NCBI GenBank assembly: GCA_025363205.1
Contig: JANYEI010000037.1
Span: 1 to 33,830, forward strand
DNA length: 33,830 bases
Direction of reading: 5' to 3'
From: Frigoribacterium sp.
Lineage (GTDB): Bacteria; Actinomycetota; Actinomycetes; Actinomycetales; Microbacteriaceae
Shown: piece by piece, positions 14,074 to 22,428 of the stretch
How the letters are laid out: every line of letters begins with the position of its first letter
How positions within the stretch are numbered: position 1 is the first letter of the stretch
Program-made: the position numbers and the translations under genes
Notes under the pieces: generated by a model
Told to the model about the DNA's origin: nothing
Databases searched by the model: none
The model's input: only the letters and a program-made list of their open reading frames with translations

Positions 14074-15396
14074 TCAGAACCAGATGCTCGACCAGGGTGT
14101 GACCGGCGAGCGGAACGAGGCCTCGAGCGCGGCTGCGGAGCCGGGCCGCAGTTCGGTGATGCGACCGGCGCGGGCGAGCGTGATCGGGGAGACACCGCCG
14201 AGGTACAGCGAGCCGAGGTCGTCAACGGTGAGAGAGAGGGCGGCCGCGGCATCCGGTGCCTCGCCGTCGAGCGTGTCTACGCTCGCGCGTCCATCGGCCG
14301 CAACGGTGAGCAGGAACAGGCCGTCGGCGAACCCGAGAGTATCGCTCACATCGAGCACGAAGATGCCCGGAGCGCTGTATCGGCGGGCGGAGAGAGCAAC
14401 CGGCACGTTGAGGATGCGCGTCCAGAGGTGCTCGCGCACTCCGACGCGCTGCACGGCACGCGGGTCCGACAGCTGCCAGAGCACGGGTTCGTCGATGGTG
14501 CGCAGCGGTGCCGAGATTGAGGAGACGAGGTCCATCTCGAGCAGGAATCGCCACAGCGCCGAATAGGCCTCATCGGTGGCCGAGACGAGAAAGCCGAGAT
14601 CGAGACGGTGCTTCGTGAAGTCGTCACCGACTTCGACGACCCGGTAGGTTGCGAAACCTTGCAGCTCACCCTCATCGTCGTCGTACCGCACGACGCGGAG
14701 GGACTTTGCCGATTCGGGGTCGCCATCGAACCCGAGGAGGCGCTCCCAGAGAATGTCGCCGAACTCGACCTGGCCCGGAGTCAGCAGGCGCACCCGCTGC
14801 ACGAGGTCGTAGCCCTCCGTCAGCAGCGAATGCGGTTCTACAAAACTCAGGGAGCCGGATGCCTCTGGACCGATCCAGCGCGCCCGCTTGGTGTCGATCG
14901 TCCAGTCCGCACTCATCACCGAGGCCCCGAAACCATAACGCCCGTAGATCGTGGCCTCGGTGACAGTAAGAATCGCCACGGGAACGTCGAGCGCTACCGC
15001 CGTACGCAGTTCGGCTTCGAGCAGAGCCCGAGCGATACCGCGACGACGATGGGTGGGAGCGACCGAGACCGCGGTAACGGCATAGGCCGGGATGCTCGTC
15101 TCGCCCGGCACGGTGAGGTCCATCACCCAGGTGCTCACGGTCGCGACCGGGGACGCGGCATCCGCAGCATTCGGGTCCCACACGCCGGTCGTTCGCCGAT
15201 GAGCAATATGGGGCAGTTGCACGTCGAGCTTCGCCTGCGGCAGGCGCCCACCGTGGAATCCCCGATTCTCGGCCTGCAGCCAGCTGGTTAGGGCCTCACT
15301 ATCCGCGGTGTCGACCAGGGCGAAGTCGAGTCCCTGTGCTGCGAGTCGTTCGGCGGAGAGGGCATCGATCGGGGCTTTGGCGTATTCGTAACTCAC
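14074..15396 (-). CDS. Eis-family GNAT N-acetyltransferase
   Basis: A 440-residue protein matching the Eis group: two fused GNAT domains and a C-terminal SCP2-like domain. The acetyl-CoA loop is VSVAPTHRRRGIARALL (about 110-126). The conserved tyrosine lies in EATIYGRYGFG, where Eis uses Tyr as general acid. The chain ends SSIWF, and the terminal carboxylate of that Phe is the general base in characterised Eis enzymes, so the intact end suggests activity. Eis from Mycobacterium acetylates aminoglycosides and other amines and is hexameric; the natural substrate here is not known. The N-terminal part has VSTWVMDLTVPG typical of the family. The gene is convergent with the DUF429 gene and divergent from the M18 peptidase. 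Confidence 0.88.
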   Translation of the reverse strand: MSYEYAKAPIDALSAERLAAQGLDFALVDTADSEALTSWLQAENRGFHGGRLPQAKLDVQLPHIAHRRTTGVWDPNAADAASPVATVSTWVMDLTVPGETSIPAYAVTAVSVAPTHRRRGIARALLEAELRTAVALDVPVAILTVTEATIYGRYGFGASVMSADWTIDTKRARWIGPEASGSLSFVEPHSLLTEGYDLVQRVRLLTPGQVEFGDILWERLLGFDGDPESAKSLRVVRYDDDEGELQGFATYRVVEVGDDFTKHRLDLGFLVSATDEAYSALWRFLLEMDLVSSISAPLRTIDEPVLWQLSDPRAVQRVGVREHLWTRILNVPVALSARRYSAPGIFVLDVSDTLGFADGLFLLTVAADGRASVDTLDGEAPDAAAALSLTVDDLGSLYLGGVSPITLARAGRITELRPGSAAALEASFRSPVTPWSSIWF

Positions 15397-15479
15397 TATT
15401 CGAGAGTACCGGGCGCTGCAGACCGGTCCCGGGTTCTCGTTCGAGCTGACGATGCAATGCTGCGTGCTTGAATGAGCAG

Positions 15480-16826
15480 ATGACCGCCTCGCCTGCTTCG
15501 CCTCTGCACACGGCCGCCGCCGGATCGTCCCGTTCCCACCTGGCCGACCTTGCCTCCTTCGTGCGCGCGTCCCCCTCGTCGTTCCACGCCGTCGCGGAGG
15601 CCGCTCGTCGGTTGACGGCTGCCGGGTTCGTCGAGCGTGTCGAAAGTGAGGAGTGGCCGCTTGGGCCGGGGCAGCATTTCGCGGTTCGGGATGGGGCGAT
15701 CGTCGCCTGGGTCATGCCGGAGAGCGCAGTCTCGACCACACCGTTCCGCATCGTCGGAGCCCACACCGACTCTCCCGGGTTCAAACTCAAGCCGAAACCC
15801 ACTACCGCTCAGCACGGTTGGCTCCAGGCCGGAGTCGAGGTGTATGGGGGTCCGCTGTTCAATTCCTGGCTGGACCGCGAGCTCGAATTCGCTGGACGAC
15901 TCGTCTTCGATGACGGCACGTCCGCGCTTGTGCGCACGGGACCTTTGCTGCGTTTTGCGCAACTCGCCGTCCACCTGGATCGCGGGGTCAACAGTGACGG
16001 CCTTACCCTCAACCCGCAACAGCATCTAAATCCGGTGATCGGCGTCGGTGATGCTGCGGACACCGACGTGATCGCCCACCTTGCCACACTTGCCGGCCGC
16101 GCCGGCTCGGATGTCGTTGGCTATGACATCGTTACGGCGGACACCGCGGAACCCCGGGTGTTCGGCCTGGACGGCGCTTTGTTCGCGTCGGGACGCCTGG
16201 ACAACCTGTCGTCGGTTCACGCCGGCCTGGTGGCGCTGATCGCTGTCGCCTCTGCCGCAGTCCTTTCTGCCGCAGTCTCCTCGATCGCGGTCCCCTCGAT
16301 CGCGGTCTTCGCCGCTTTCGACCATGAGGAGGTGGGCAGCGAGACGAGGTCGGGCGCGGCCGGGCCCTTCCTCGAGAGCGTGCTCGCCCGCATCGGCAGT
16401 GTCTCCACGGCCTCAACATCGGACCGCGCTCGTGCCTTTGCTGATTCGTGGTGCCTCTCGGCGGATGCCGGACATGCCGTGCACCCGAACTATCCGGAGC
16501 GCCATGACCCGGCCAATCGGCCCGTCGTGAATCGTGGTCCGCTTCTCAAGATCAACGCGAACCAGCGCTATGCCACGGATGCCTTTGGCGCAGCGGAATG
16601 GGCGCGGAGCTGCCGTCAGGCCGGCGTCGACTATCAAGAATTCGTCTCGAACAACGCTGTTGCCTGCGGATCGACCATCGGCCCGATCACCGCAACCCGC
16701 CTCGGTATTCGTACCGTCGATGTGGGCATCGCCCTCCTCTCGATGCATTCCGCCCGCGAGCTGTGCGGGGCGGATGATCCCGCCGCGCTCTGCTCGGCAC
16801 TGCGCGCGTTTCTCGCACCGGCCTGA
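15480..16826 (+). CDS. M18 family aminopeptidase
   Basis: A 448-residue zinc aminopeptidase of family M18 (aspartyl aminopeptidase type), which trims N-terminal acidic or other residues from peptides in the cytoplasm. The metal and catalytic motifs are in order: GAHTDSPGFKLKPKP with His95 and Asp97, SGRLDNLSSVHAGL, AAFDHEEVGSETRSGAAGP with the catalytic and metal glutamates, SADAGHAVHPNYPERH, and a late SMHSARELCG with the last ligand His. Length fits the family. A low-complexity Ala/Val/Ser stretch just before the FDHEEVGSE motif is made by 15-bp tandem repeats. The start is ambiguous: the ATG at 15480 is preferred over a TTG at 15468, neither with a strong ribosome site. Confidence 0.9.
   Translation: MTASPASPLHTAAAGSSRSHLADLASFVRASPSSFHAVAEAARRLTAAGFVERVESEEWPLGPGQHFAVRDGAIVAWVMPESAVSTTPFRIVGAHTDSPGFKLKPKPTTAQHGWLQAGVEVYGGPLFNSWLDRELEFAGRLVFDDGTSALVRTGPLLRFAQLAVHLDRGVNSDGLTLNPQQHLNPVIGVGDAADTDVIAHLATLAGRAGSDVVGYDIVTADTAEPRVFGLDGALFASGRLDNLSSVHAGLVALIAVASAAVLSAAVSSIAVPSIAVFAAFDHEEVGSETRSGAAGPFLESVLARIGSVSTASTSDRARAFADSWCLSADAGHAVHPNYPERHDPANRPVVNRGPLLKINANQRYATDAFGAAEWARSCRQAGVDYQEFVSNNAVACGSTIGPITATRLGIRTVDVGIALLSMHSARELCGADDPAALCSALRAFLAPA
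16251..16310 (+). repeat. 15-bp tandem repeats inside the M18 gene
   Basis: Two copies of TCTGCCGCAGTC plus three bases (16251, 16266) are followed by two copies of TCGATCGCGGTC plus three bases (16281, 16296). All four units share a TC....CG.GTC pattern in a 15-bp period, so they probably come from one ancestral unit. They are in frame and add a flexible Ala/Val/Ser segment before a catalytic motif. Confidence 0.75.
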
Positions 16827-16845
16827 CCGGGCGGGCGTCGCACGC

Positions 16846-17736
16846 TCACTCTTCAATGGTGATGAGAGTGCCGAGGGGAAGCGCGTTCACGGCGGCAATC
16901 GCCTCAAGTGGCACCCGGATACACCCGTGGGACACAGCGCCGGATGCCGACGCCTGGAAGTGGATCCCGATCAGTCCGCCGTCGTTGCCCCCGAACGGTT
17001 CATCTGCTGCCGTCGAGTGCAGCGACGTCAACTGCACCGGATGCTCAGCCTGCCCCTGCGCCGCATCCCGATACCGAGCCTCCAAGTAGCCGGTGACGCC
17101 GATCGGTGTGGGAGTTCCCGGCGCACCGACACCCACCGGCCAGGTGCGGCTGCCGATACCGATGAGACTCAGCGTCTGGGCCGAGACGGACACGATGATG
17201 CGGTTTACCAGGATCGTGGGCGAGGACAGTGAGTCGGCGCGGAGCCAGGCGGAGGTCTGTGCCGGGGCCAGCGCACCGGCAGAATTGGTGCTGGCAGGGT
17301 CGGTGCCAGCAGGGTGCGATGGCAGCCGCTGGCGGGCCGGGGTGAGTACCCGCAGCCAGTCGCCGGAGTGCTCGACCGGCACCACGACGGAGGGCTCGCC
17401 AAGAAAGTTCCGCGCCGCGAGCCGGGCGACGGGAGTGGTGCGGTCCGCCGCGTACAACACGGTGTCTTCTCGCAGTCGATACGCGGTGTCGGCGTGCGCC
17501 GAGACCGCGGCCGGAAGAAGTGTGGCGATCACGGCGTCGTAGCGGGCTTCGGGGAGCGCCGCGAGGTGGGCCGCGGATAGCTCAGGGCGTACGGGGAGCT
17601 CGGGGAGCACTGCGAGTGGCCTCGACTGTGCCCGGATCATCGGCCCGGGGCGAGCGGCCAGCACGTGAAGCAGCGACAGGGCCGCCGCGGCCGCGAGGAG
17701 AATCGCCAGTACAGTCGCACCCCTGCGGTGAGTCAT
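16846..17736 (-). CDS. L,D-transpeptidase (YkuD domain), membrane-anchored
   Basis: A 296-residue exported protein. The N-terminus has a basic start and a single hydrophobic helix (ATVLAILLAAAAALSLLHVL) acting as signal anchor. A possible SH3-like segment follows (YRLREDTVLYAADRTTPVAR and SGDWLRVL), then a YkuD domain beginning NRIIVSVSAQTLSLIG and ending with the catalytic motif SHGCIRVP, where Cys is the nucleophile. Such enzymes make 3-3 cross-links in peptidoglycan or attach proteins to it. A Ser/Pro/Ala linker in the middle has a 15-bp duplication (17288-17317). The ATG at 17736 overlaps the stop of the upstream secreted-protein gene as ATGA, so the two are translationally coupled and may act together in the wall. 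Confidence 0.85.
   Translation of the reverse strand: MTHRRGATVLAILLAAAAALSLLHVLAARPGPMIRAQSRPLAVLPELPVRPELSAAHLAALPEARYDAVIATLLPAAVSAHADTAYRLREDTVLYAADRTTPVARLAARNFLGEPSVVVPVEHSGDWLRVLTPARQRLPSHPAGTDPASTNSAGALAPAQTSAWLRADSLSSPTILVNRIIVSVSAQTLSLIGIGSRTWPVGVGAPGTPTPIGVTGYLEARYRDAAQGQAEHPVQLTSLHSTAADEPFGGNDGGLIGIHFQASASGAVSHGCIRVPLEAIAAVNALPLGTLITIEE
17733..17736 (-). promoter_or_regulatory. ATGA stop-start overlap
   Basis: The TGA of the thioester-like gene and the ATG of the L,D-transpeptidase gene share two bases on the minus strand. It supports 17736 as the transpeptidase start and indicates coupled translation. Confidence 0.7.
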
Positions 17737-18977
17737 CCGCTCACCACCGGGAGGTGAAGAGGGGTTTCCGGTGCGGTGATCACGGTCGTCTCGGCGCTGT
17801 CTCCACAGAGCCCCTCCGCCACAACGACATCGTTTCTGGTCAGCGTCGCGGTCCAGAACACCGTGCCAACGGAGCGATCGGTGACGGCGAACAGCTCGGA
17901 AGAGAAGACGCCGTCCGTCGTGATCGTGACCGGCTCGGACGACTCGAACGCGAGGGTGGATGCGGCACACTGCGGAGTGTTCGAGTCCATCGGCTGAAGG
18001 TACCCAGACCAGCGCAGTTGCACACCGCTCGACGGCACATGTAGAAGCGAGGCCGTGTCGATCACGGTTCCGCCGACTTCCGCCGCTGGCTGGGCGGTGG
18101 TACCGAGTGAAGGGATGAGCCGATCGCGAAGATCGGACGTGGAGGCCGCCAGCACGATCGAGGGAGAGTCACCGGCGGCCACAAGGGTCTGTGCGCCGGA
18201 AGTGGGGTAGACGTGAACGGAGGCGGCCGGCGCGGCAGGAACGACGAGATCCGAGCTGGAGGCGAGAATCCGATATGCGGTCGAGCCACTCGGTGGCGCA
18301 GCGACGACGGCCAGTCTGGCGCCGGCGGATACCGACGATCGAGTGGCTCCGCCGGTGTCGGCGAACACGGCATTGGTCAGCACCACAGTGCCGGTCACCC
18401 CAGGCGAGGCGTCGAGAGCGAGGATTCCGCCGTAGTCATCGCCCGCGTCGATGCTGATCGACAGGACCGCCGTTGGTGGTGTCGCCGTGACAGCCGCAGC
18501 CTCGGCGCGGAACCGGTCGGCAAGTGCCTGGATCGCCATCCGCTGGTCTGCCGGAGCGCGTACGAGCACGTACCCGTCACCTCCCTCGGCCTGGTACGCC
18601 GCATCGCCGGCGATGCTCCACACCGCCATGGCGACTGCCGCCGCGGTATTCGCATCCGAGGTGTCGCCATGGCGAACCAGGAGAGTGTTCAGAGAGAGCA
18701 TCTCGGCTGCCGCCAGTCCGTTCACTGATTCGACGACACCAGAGTCGCCGGTGTCGCGAGCGACCGCACTGGGGAGCCCGGCGTCGATGCAGTAAGCGAC
18801 GCGGCCTCCCGGCGTGAGATAGCCGCCGAGGTGGTTGAGCGGTTTTCCGGGCTGCTGGTACCCCGGTCCAATACTGGCGGCCGCCGCGCTGAGAGGAACC
18901 AACAGCAGCGCTCCGAGCACGGCCGCGAAGACGGACAGGGCGATCATCGATCGGATTTTCGGGGGATAAGAACTCAT
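17733..18977 (-). CDS. secreted surface protein, thioester-domain-like
   Basis: A 414-residue exported protein. Residues 1-34 form a signal peptide (SMIALSVFAAVLGALLLVPL, then SAAAA). The next domain resembles Cys-Gln thioester (TED) domains: GGYLTPGGRVAYCIDAG places Cys63 as in the Y-C-x-x motif, and TAAAVAMAVWSIAG (111-124) matches the T-Q-x-A-I-W helix, but the thioester-forming Gln is not there. The remainder is strand-rich, Ser/Thr/Ala-rich and ends HLPVVSG with no membrane helix or sorting signal. TED proteins bind host or surface amines covalently; this one could not use the usual chemistry. The frame is open upstream to 19127, inside the neighbouring gene, but 18977 gives a proper signal peptide. 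It is coupled to the L,D-transpeptidase by ATGA. Confidence 0.7.
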   Translation of the reverse strand: MSSYPPKIRSMIALSVFAAVLGALLLVPLSAAAASIGPGYQQPGKPLNHLGGYLTPGGRVAYCIDAGLPSAVARDTGDSGVVESVNGLAAAEMLSLNTLLVRHGDTSDANTAAAVAMAVWSIAGDAAYQAEGGDGYVLVRAPADQRMAIQALADRFRAEAAAVTATPPTAVLSISIDAGDDYGGILALDASPGVTGTVVLTNAVFADTGGATRSSVSAGARLAVVAAPPSGSTAYRILASSSDLVVPAAPAASVHVYPTSGAQTLVAAGDSPSIVLAASTSDLRDRLIPSLGTTAQPAAEVGGTVIDTASLLHVPSSGVQLRWSGYLQPMDSNTPQCAASTLAFESSEPVTITTDGVFSSELFAVTDRSVGTVFWTATLTRNDVVVAEGLCGDSAETTVITAPETPLHLPVVSG

Positions 18978-19065
18978 GGCGCCCACGCTACGAATCCCAC
19001 CGCCCGAAATCGGCAGCCGCGGCGCGATCCGGGGAGAACAGCACGGCGGCGAGCCCGGGGGAGGA

Positions 19066-22000
19066 CTACTCGAGCAGGCCCCGGATGTCCTCGGCCGTGA
19101 GCGCGGTGCTGAAGACCGCGTCATCATCCATCACCGCGTCGAAGAGCTTCGCCTTGCGGTCCCGGAGTGCCATCACCTTCTCCTCGATCGTGCCGGTTGC
19201 GACGAGGCGATACACGTTCACCGACCGCGTCTGGCCGATGCGATGGGTGCGGTCGACGGCCTGGGTCTCGGTGGCCGGATTCCACCAGGGGTCGAGGAGG
19301 AACACATAGTCGGCCTCGGTGAGATTGAGTCCGAAACCGCCCGCTTTCAGGCTGATCAGGAAGACCGGGGCATCTCCGGACTTGAATCGGGCGATCACGT
19401 CGGCGCGGTGAAGCGTCGACCCGTCGAGGTATTCGTAGGGGATGCCCGCGGCATCAAGCCGACTCGCAGCCTTACGCAGGAACGACGTGAACTGGCTGAA
19501 GATGAGCGCCCGGTGGCCCTCGGCGATCACGTCATCGAGCTGCTCGAACAGCGCATCGAGTTTCGAGGACGGAATGCCGGCATAGGCCTCATCGACAAGC
19601 GAGGCATCGAGACTCAGCATCCGCAGAAGTGTGAGAGAGCGGAACACGATGAATCGGTTGCGATCGAGATCTTCGATGAGTCCGAGCAGTTTCTGTCGCT
19701 CCTTCTGCAGCACGGTGTCGTACAGCGTGCGATGTCGTGGGGCGAGCTCTACCTGCAATACCTGTTCCTGTTTGGCCGGCAGCTCAGATGCGACAACCTC
19801 CTTGGTGCGCCGCAGCATCAGCGGGCGGATACGGCGGCGCAGCTTGGCGATCAACGCCGCCGAATGTGCGGCAGCGTGCTCCGCCGAATCTCCCGATTCG
19901 CCCGACGCGATCGGCCGGACGTACTCCTCGGCGAATCTCCGGCCCGAGGGGAACAGGCCAGGCGCCACGATCTGGAACAGGGCCCACAGGTCGGTGAGGC
20001 TGTTCTCCATCGGGGTACCCGTGATCGCGAGCTTGAATGGCACCGTGAGGGATGCGGCGGCCTCGTGGGCCTTCGACGCCGGATTCTTCACAAACTGCGC
20101 CTCATCGAGCACCAGCCCCGACCAGCCTAGATTCTGGTAGTGGGCGAAGCCGAGGCGAAAGAGCGCGTAGGAGGTCACCACGATGTCGGCACCGTCGGCC
20201 AGCTGCGCCAGCGACTGTTTCGTTGTCGCGACCCCACGAACGGTGAGGGAGGGCACGAATCGCGCGGCTTCGCTCAGCCAGTTCGAGACGACAGAGGTGG
20301 GCGCGACGACCAGGAACGGGGCATCCGCTCCTCCCGTCTTGGCGTGCGCGACGAGGGCGAGAGCCTGGAGCGTCTTTCCGAGACCCATGTCGTCGGCGAG
20401 GATGCCGCCGAGTCGATGCTTCCAGAGGAAGGCGAGCCAGTCGAAACCGTCTTTCTGGTACGGGCGGAGGACGGCGTCGACGGTGTGTGGCAGGGGTGAC
20501 GGCTCCACCGAATCGATGGCGAGCAGTCCCTTGGCTGCCTCCCGCCAGGCCTGCGCTTCGACGGTGTCTTCGGCGAGATCCTCAAATTCCGACCAGAGGC
20601 TGGCCTGGTAGCGGCTGATCCGCACCCCGGTCTCCCACTCGGCCAGAGTGGAGGCCTCGTCGATCAGCCGCTTCAATTCTTCGAAGACCGGCTGGTTGAG
20701 CGACAGGTACGAGTTGTCGACGAGCAGCACCTTCGACATACCCTTCGATAGCGCGGTGAACACCTTCGTGAACGGCACATCCCGCCCGTCGATGTGGATA
20801 TACACCCCGAGGTCGAACCAGTCGCTCGTGTCGGTTTCGACCGTCGTGAAGGTCAGTTTCGGGACGCCAGTGAGCTCCCGGTAATCCGGTCGCGTTCCGA
20901 CGAACTCGACCCGAACCCCGTCTTCACCATCGAGCGTTGGCAGTACCCGATCGACGAACTCGGCCGCGTCGAGACCGCGGAGGGTGTCATCCGAGATCGG
21001 TCCGAGGAGGCGCTGCACACGCTCCAGTACCCGGTGCTCGGTTGCGAAATCGCGGTCGTCAGCGCCGCGAAGTGACTTGCGGAGGCCGGAATAGTCCCAG
21101 TCCCACTCGATCTTCACCGACTGCTTTGGCCGGAACGTGACGGTGAGCACGAGCACCGGGGGAGTGAGCTCTGGCAGAGAAATAGAGGCATCCGCACTGG
21201 TCACGGTGATCGTGCGAGTCAGGCGCGGATAGTAATCGCTCAAAAATTCGTCGACGTCGCTCGCCGGCACAATAACGGGCGTAACGGCACCGAGCAGAGC
21301 GCGCTGCTCGTCGACGAGTGGGACGGATGCCGGCGCCAGGGTGAACCGGGGCCGCGGGTCGAAGGCCCACGCGTAGATCCCGTGGTCGCCGATCGCGCCC
21401 GCCGCAGCGGCCGGGCGTGATTGTCCATCCACCCGAAGAATCGGCGTCAGTTGCAGATCACCCTCCAGCCGGGCGTCGATGCTCACCAGGGCATCGGCGC
21501 CGATCGTGACACTGGTCTCTTTCTTGCCGGTGACCAGCGCGATGTCGCGGGATTCAGCATCCGCAAGCAGCTGCCAGAGCAGCGGGCTGTGGAAGTCGTC
21601 CAGGTAGAGCCAGTCGGGTTCCTGCCCGGAGTAGACCTCGCGGGTGGAGCGGTGCAGTGCGGCGAACTGGGCGAACCAGCGCTGCTGGTCGGTCGCAAGA
21701 TCCAGGCGATTGGCCTGGTAGCCGAGAGAATTCCAGCTGATGTTCCCCCTGGTCCAATTGCCCGTTGCGCTCAACAACACCGGACGAACTCCAAGGCGAA
21801 TTACGCCATGACTCGTCGCGGTCGCGGGCCTCGCGCTCGGGCCGTTCCACTGGCTGCGGGATCGCGGAATCAGTTCGCGCAGTTCCAAGAGGAGTCCGAT
21901 GCGGGCGCTCCGACCGCCGGATTCTGCTGGCCGCTCGGTGAGAGCGATAACAGCGCTCTTCCAGCTGGCCTGCTTCGGTTTTTCAGAGGACGGCCTGGGC

Positions 22001-22320
22001 AACTTGAGTCCGGCGAGCTGCTGCAGCGTCGTCGTGTTGCTCTGCAGCAGCAAGGCAGCGACATGCTTACAGTCGAACCCCACCGGGCAGGTGCAGGTGC
22101 CGCTTGTCGGCTTGCCCGTGGCCGCAGGGATGAGCGAGCTGCACCGATACGGCAATGGACTCGATCCGACAACCGTGCCGGTGAGTTGCCGAGTTGCCGA
22201 ATCCCAGTCAAGGGCAATCACGGCGCCGCCTCGGGCGTAGGTCAGCCCACGCTGGAACGATGCTGGGCCGACCAATCGTTGGATGTCGGCGATGTCGACC
22301 ATCGGAGCGGCGTCGGGCAT
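19066..22320 (-). CDS. SWIM-zinc-finger SNF2 family helicase
   Basis: A 1084-residue SNF2-type ATPase. Near the N-terminus CTCPVGFDCKHVA (76-88) is a SWIM zinc finger (CxC...CxH). A long middle domain follows. The motor begins with ADDMGLGKTLQALAL (Walker A, near residue 642), then LVLDEAQFVKNP (DEAQ box, near 738), ITGTPMENSLTDLW, and the second half with LIFSQFTSFL, LISLKAGGFGLNLTEADYVF and AVDRTHRIGQ (motif VI, near 1022). Such proteins use ATP to move along or remodel nucleic acid-protein complexes and are common in actinobacteria; the precise task (transcription recycling, repair or other) is not known. No nuclease motif is seen. The ATG at 22320 fits. It is 88 bp upstream of the thioester-like gene on the same strand. 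Confidence 0.92.
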   Translation of the reverse strand: MPDAAPMVDIADIQRLVGPASFQRGLTYARGGAVIALDWDSATRQLTGTVVGSSPLPYRCSSLIPAATGKPTSGTCTCPVGFDCKHVAALLLQSNTTTLQQLAGLKLPRPSSEKPKQASWKSAVIALTERPAESGGRSARIGLLLELRELIPRSRSQWNGPSARPATATSHGVIRLGVRPVLLSATGNWTRGNISWNSLGYQANRLDLATDQQRWFAQFAALHRSTREVYSGQEPDWLYLDDFHSPLLWQLLADAESRDIALVTGKKETSVTIGADALVSIDARLEGDLQLTPILRVDGQSRPAAAAGAIGDHGIYAWAFDPRPRFTLAPASVPLVDEQRALLGAVTPVIVPASDVDEFLSDYYPRLTRTITVTSADASISLPELTPPVLVLTVTFRPKQSVKIEWDWDYSGLRKSLRGADDRDFATEHRVLERVQRLLGPISDDTLRGLDAAEFVDRVLPTLDGEDGVRVEFVGTRPDYRELTGVPKLTFTTVETDTSDWFDLGVYIHIDGRDVPFTKVFTALSKGMSKVLLVDNSYLSLNQPVFEELKRLIDEASTLAEWETGVRISRYQASLWSEFEDLAEDTVEAQAWREAAKGLLAIDSVEPSPLPHTVDAVLRPYQKDGFDWLAFLWKHRLGGILADDMGLGKTLQALALVAHAKTGGADAPFLVVAPTSVVSNWLSEAARFVPSLTVRGVATTKQSLAQLADGADIVVTSYALFRLGFAHYQNLGWSGLVLDEAQFVKNPASKAHEAAASLTVPFKLAITGTPMENSLTDLWALFQIVAPGLFPSGRRFAEEYVRPIASGESGDSAEHAAAHSAALIAKLRRRIRPLMLRRTKEVVASELPAKQEQVLQVELAPRHRTLYDTVLQKERQKLLGLIEDLDRNRFIVFRSLTLLRMLSLDASLVDEAYAGIPSSKLDALFEQLDDVIAEGHRALIFSQFTSFLRKAASRLDAAGIPYEYLDGSTLHRADVIARFKSGDAPVFLISLKAGGFGLNLTEADYVFLLDPWWNPATETQAVDRTHRIGQTRSVNVYRLVATGTIEEKVMALRDRKAKLFDAVMDDDAVFSTALTAEDIRGLLE

Positions 22321-22428
22321 CCGTCCATGTTCTCACGAGGGTGCGATGCCGTACGTCGAGCGAGCGGTGCCCGGTACGCGAGTCCGCAGGCGAGAAGAGC
22401 AGTGCAGCGCAACGAATTCGCCGAGTTT

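Noticed and set aside
17737-17970. N-terminal extension of the L,D-transpeptidase up to 17970
   Set aside because: It lies inside the upstream gene and has a random Arg/His-rich composition; the ATGA overlap at 17733-17736 gives a proper signal anchor.
18976-20130. Long plus-strand frame opposite the end of the SNF2 helicase
   Set aside because: It mirrors the codon pattern of the helicase gene, and the helicase motifs on the other strand are unmistakable.
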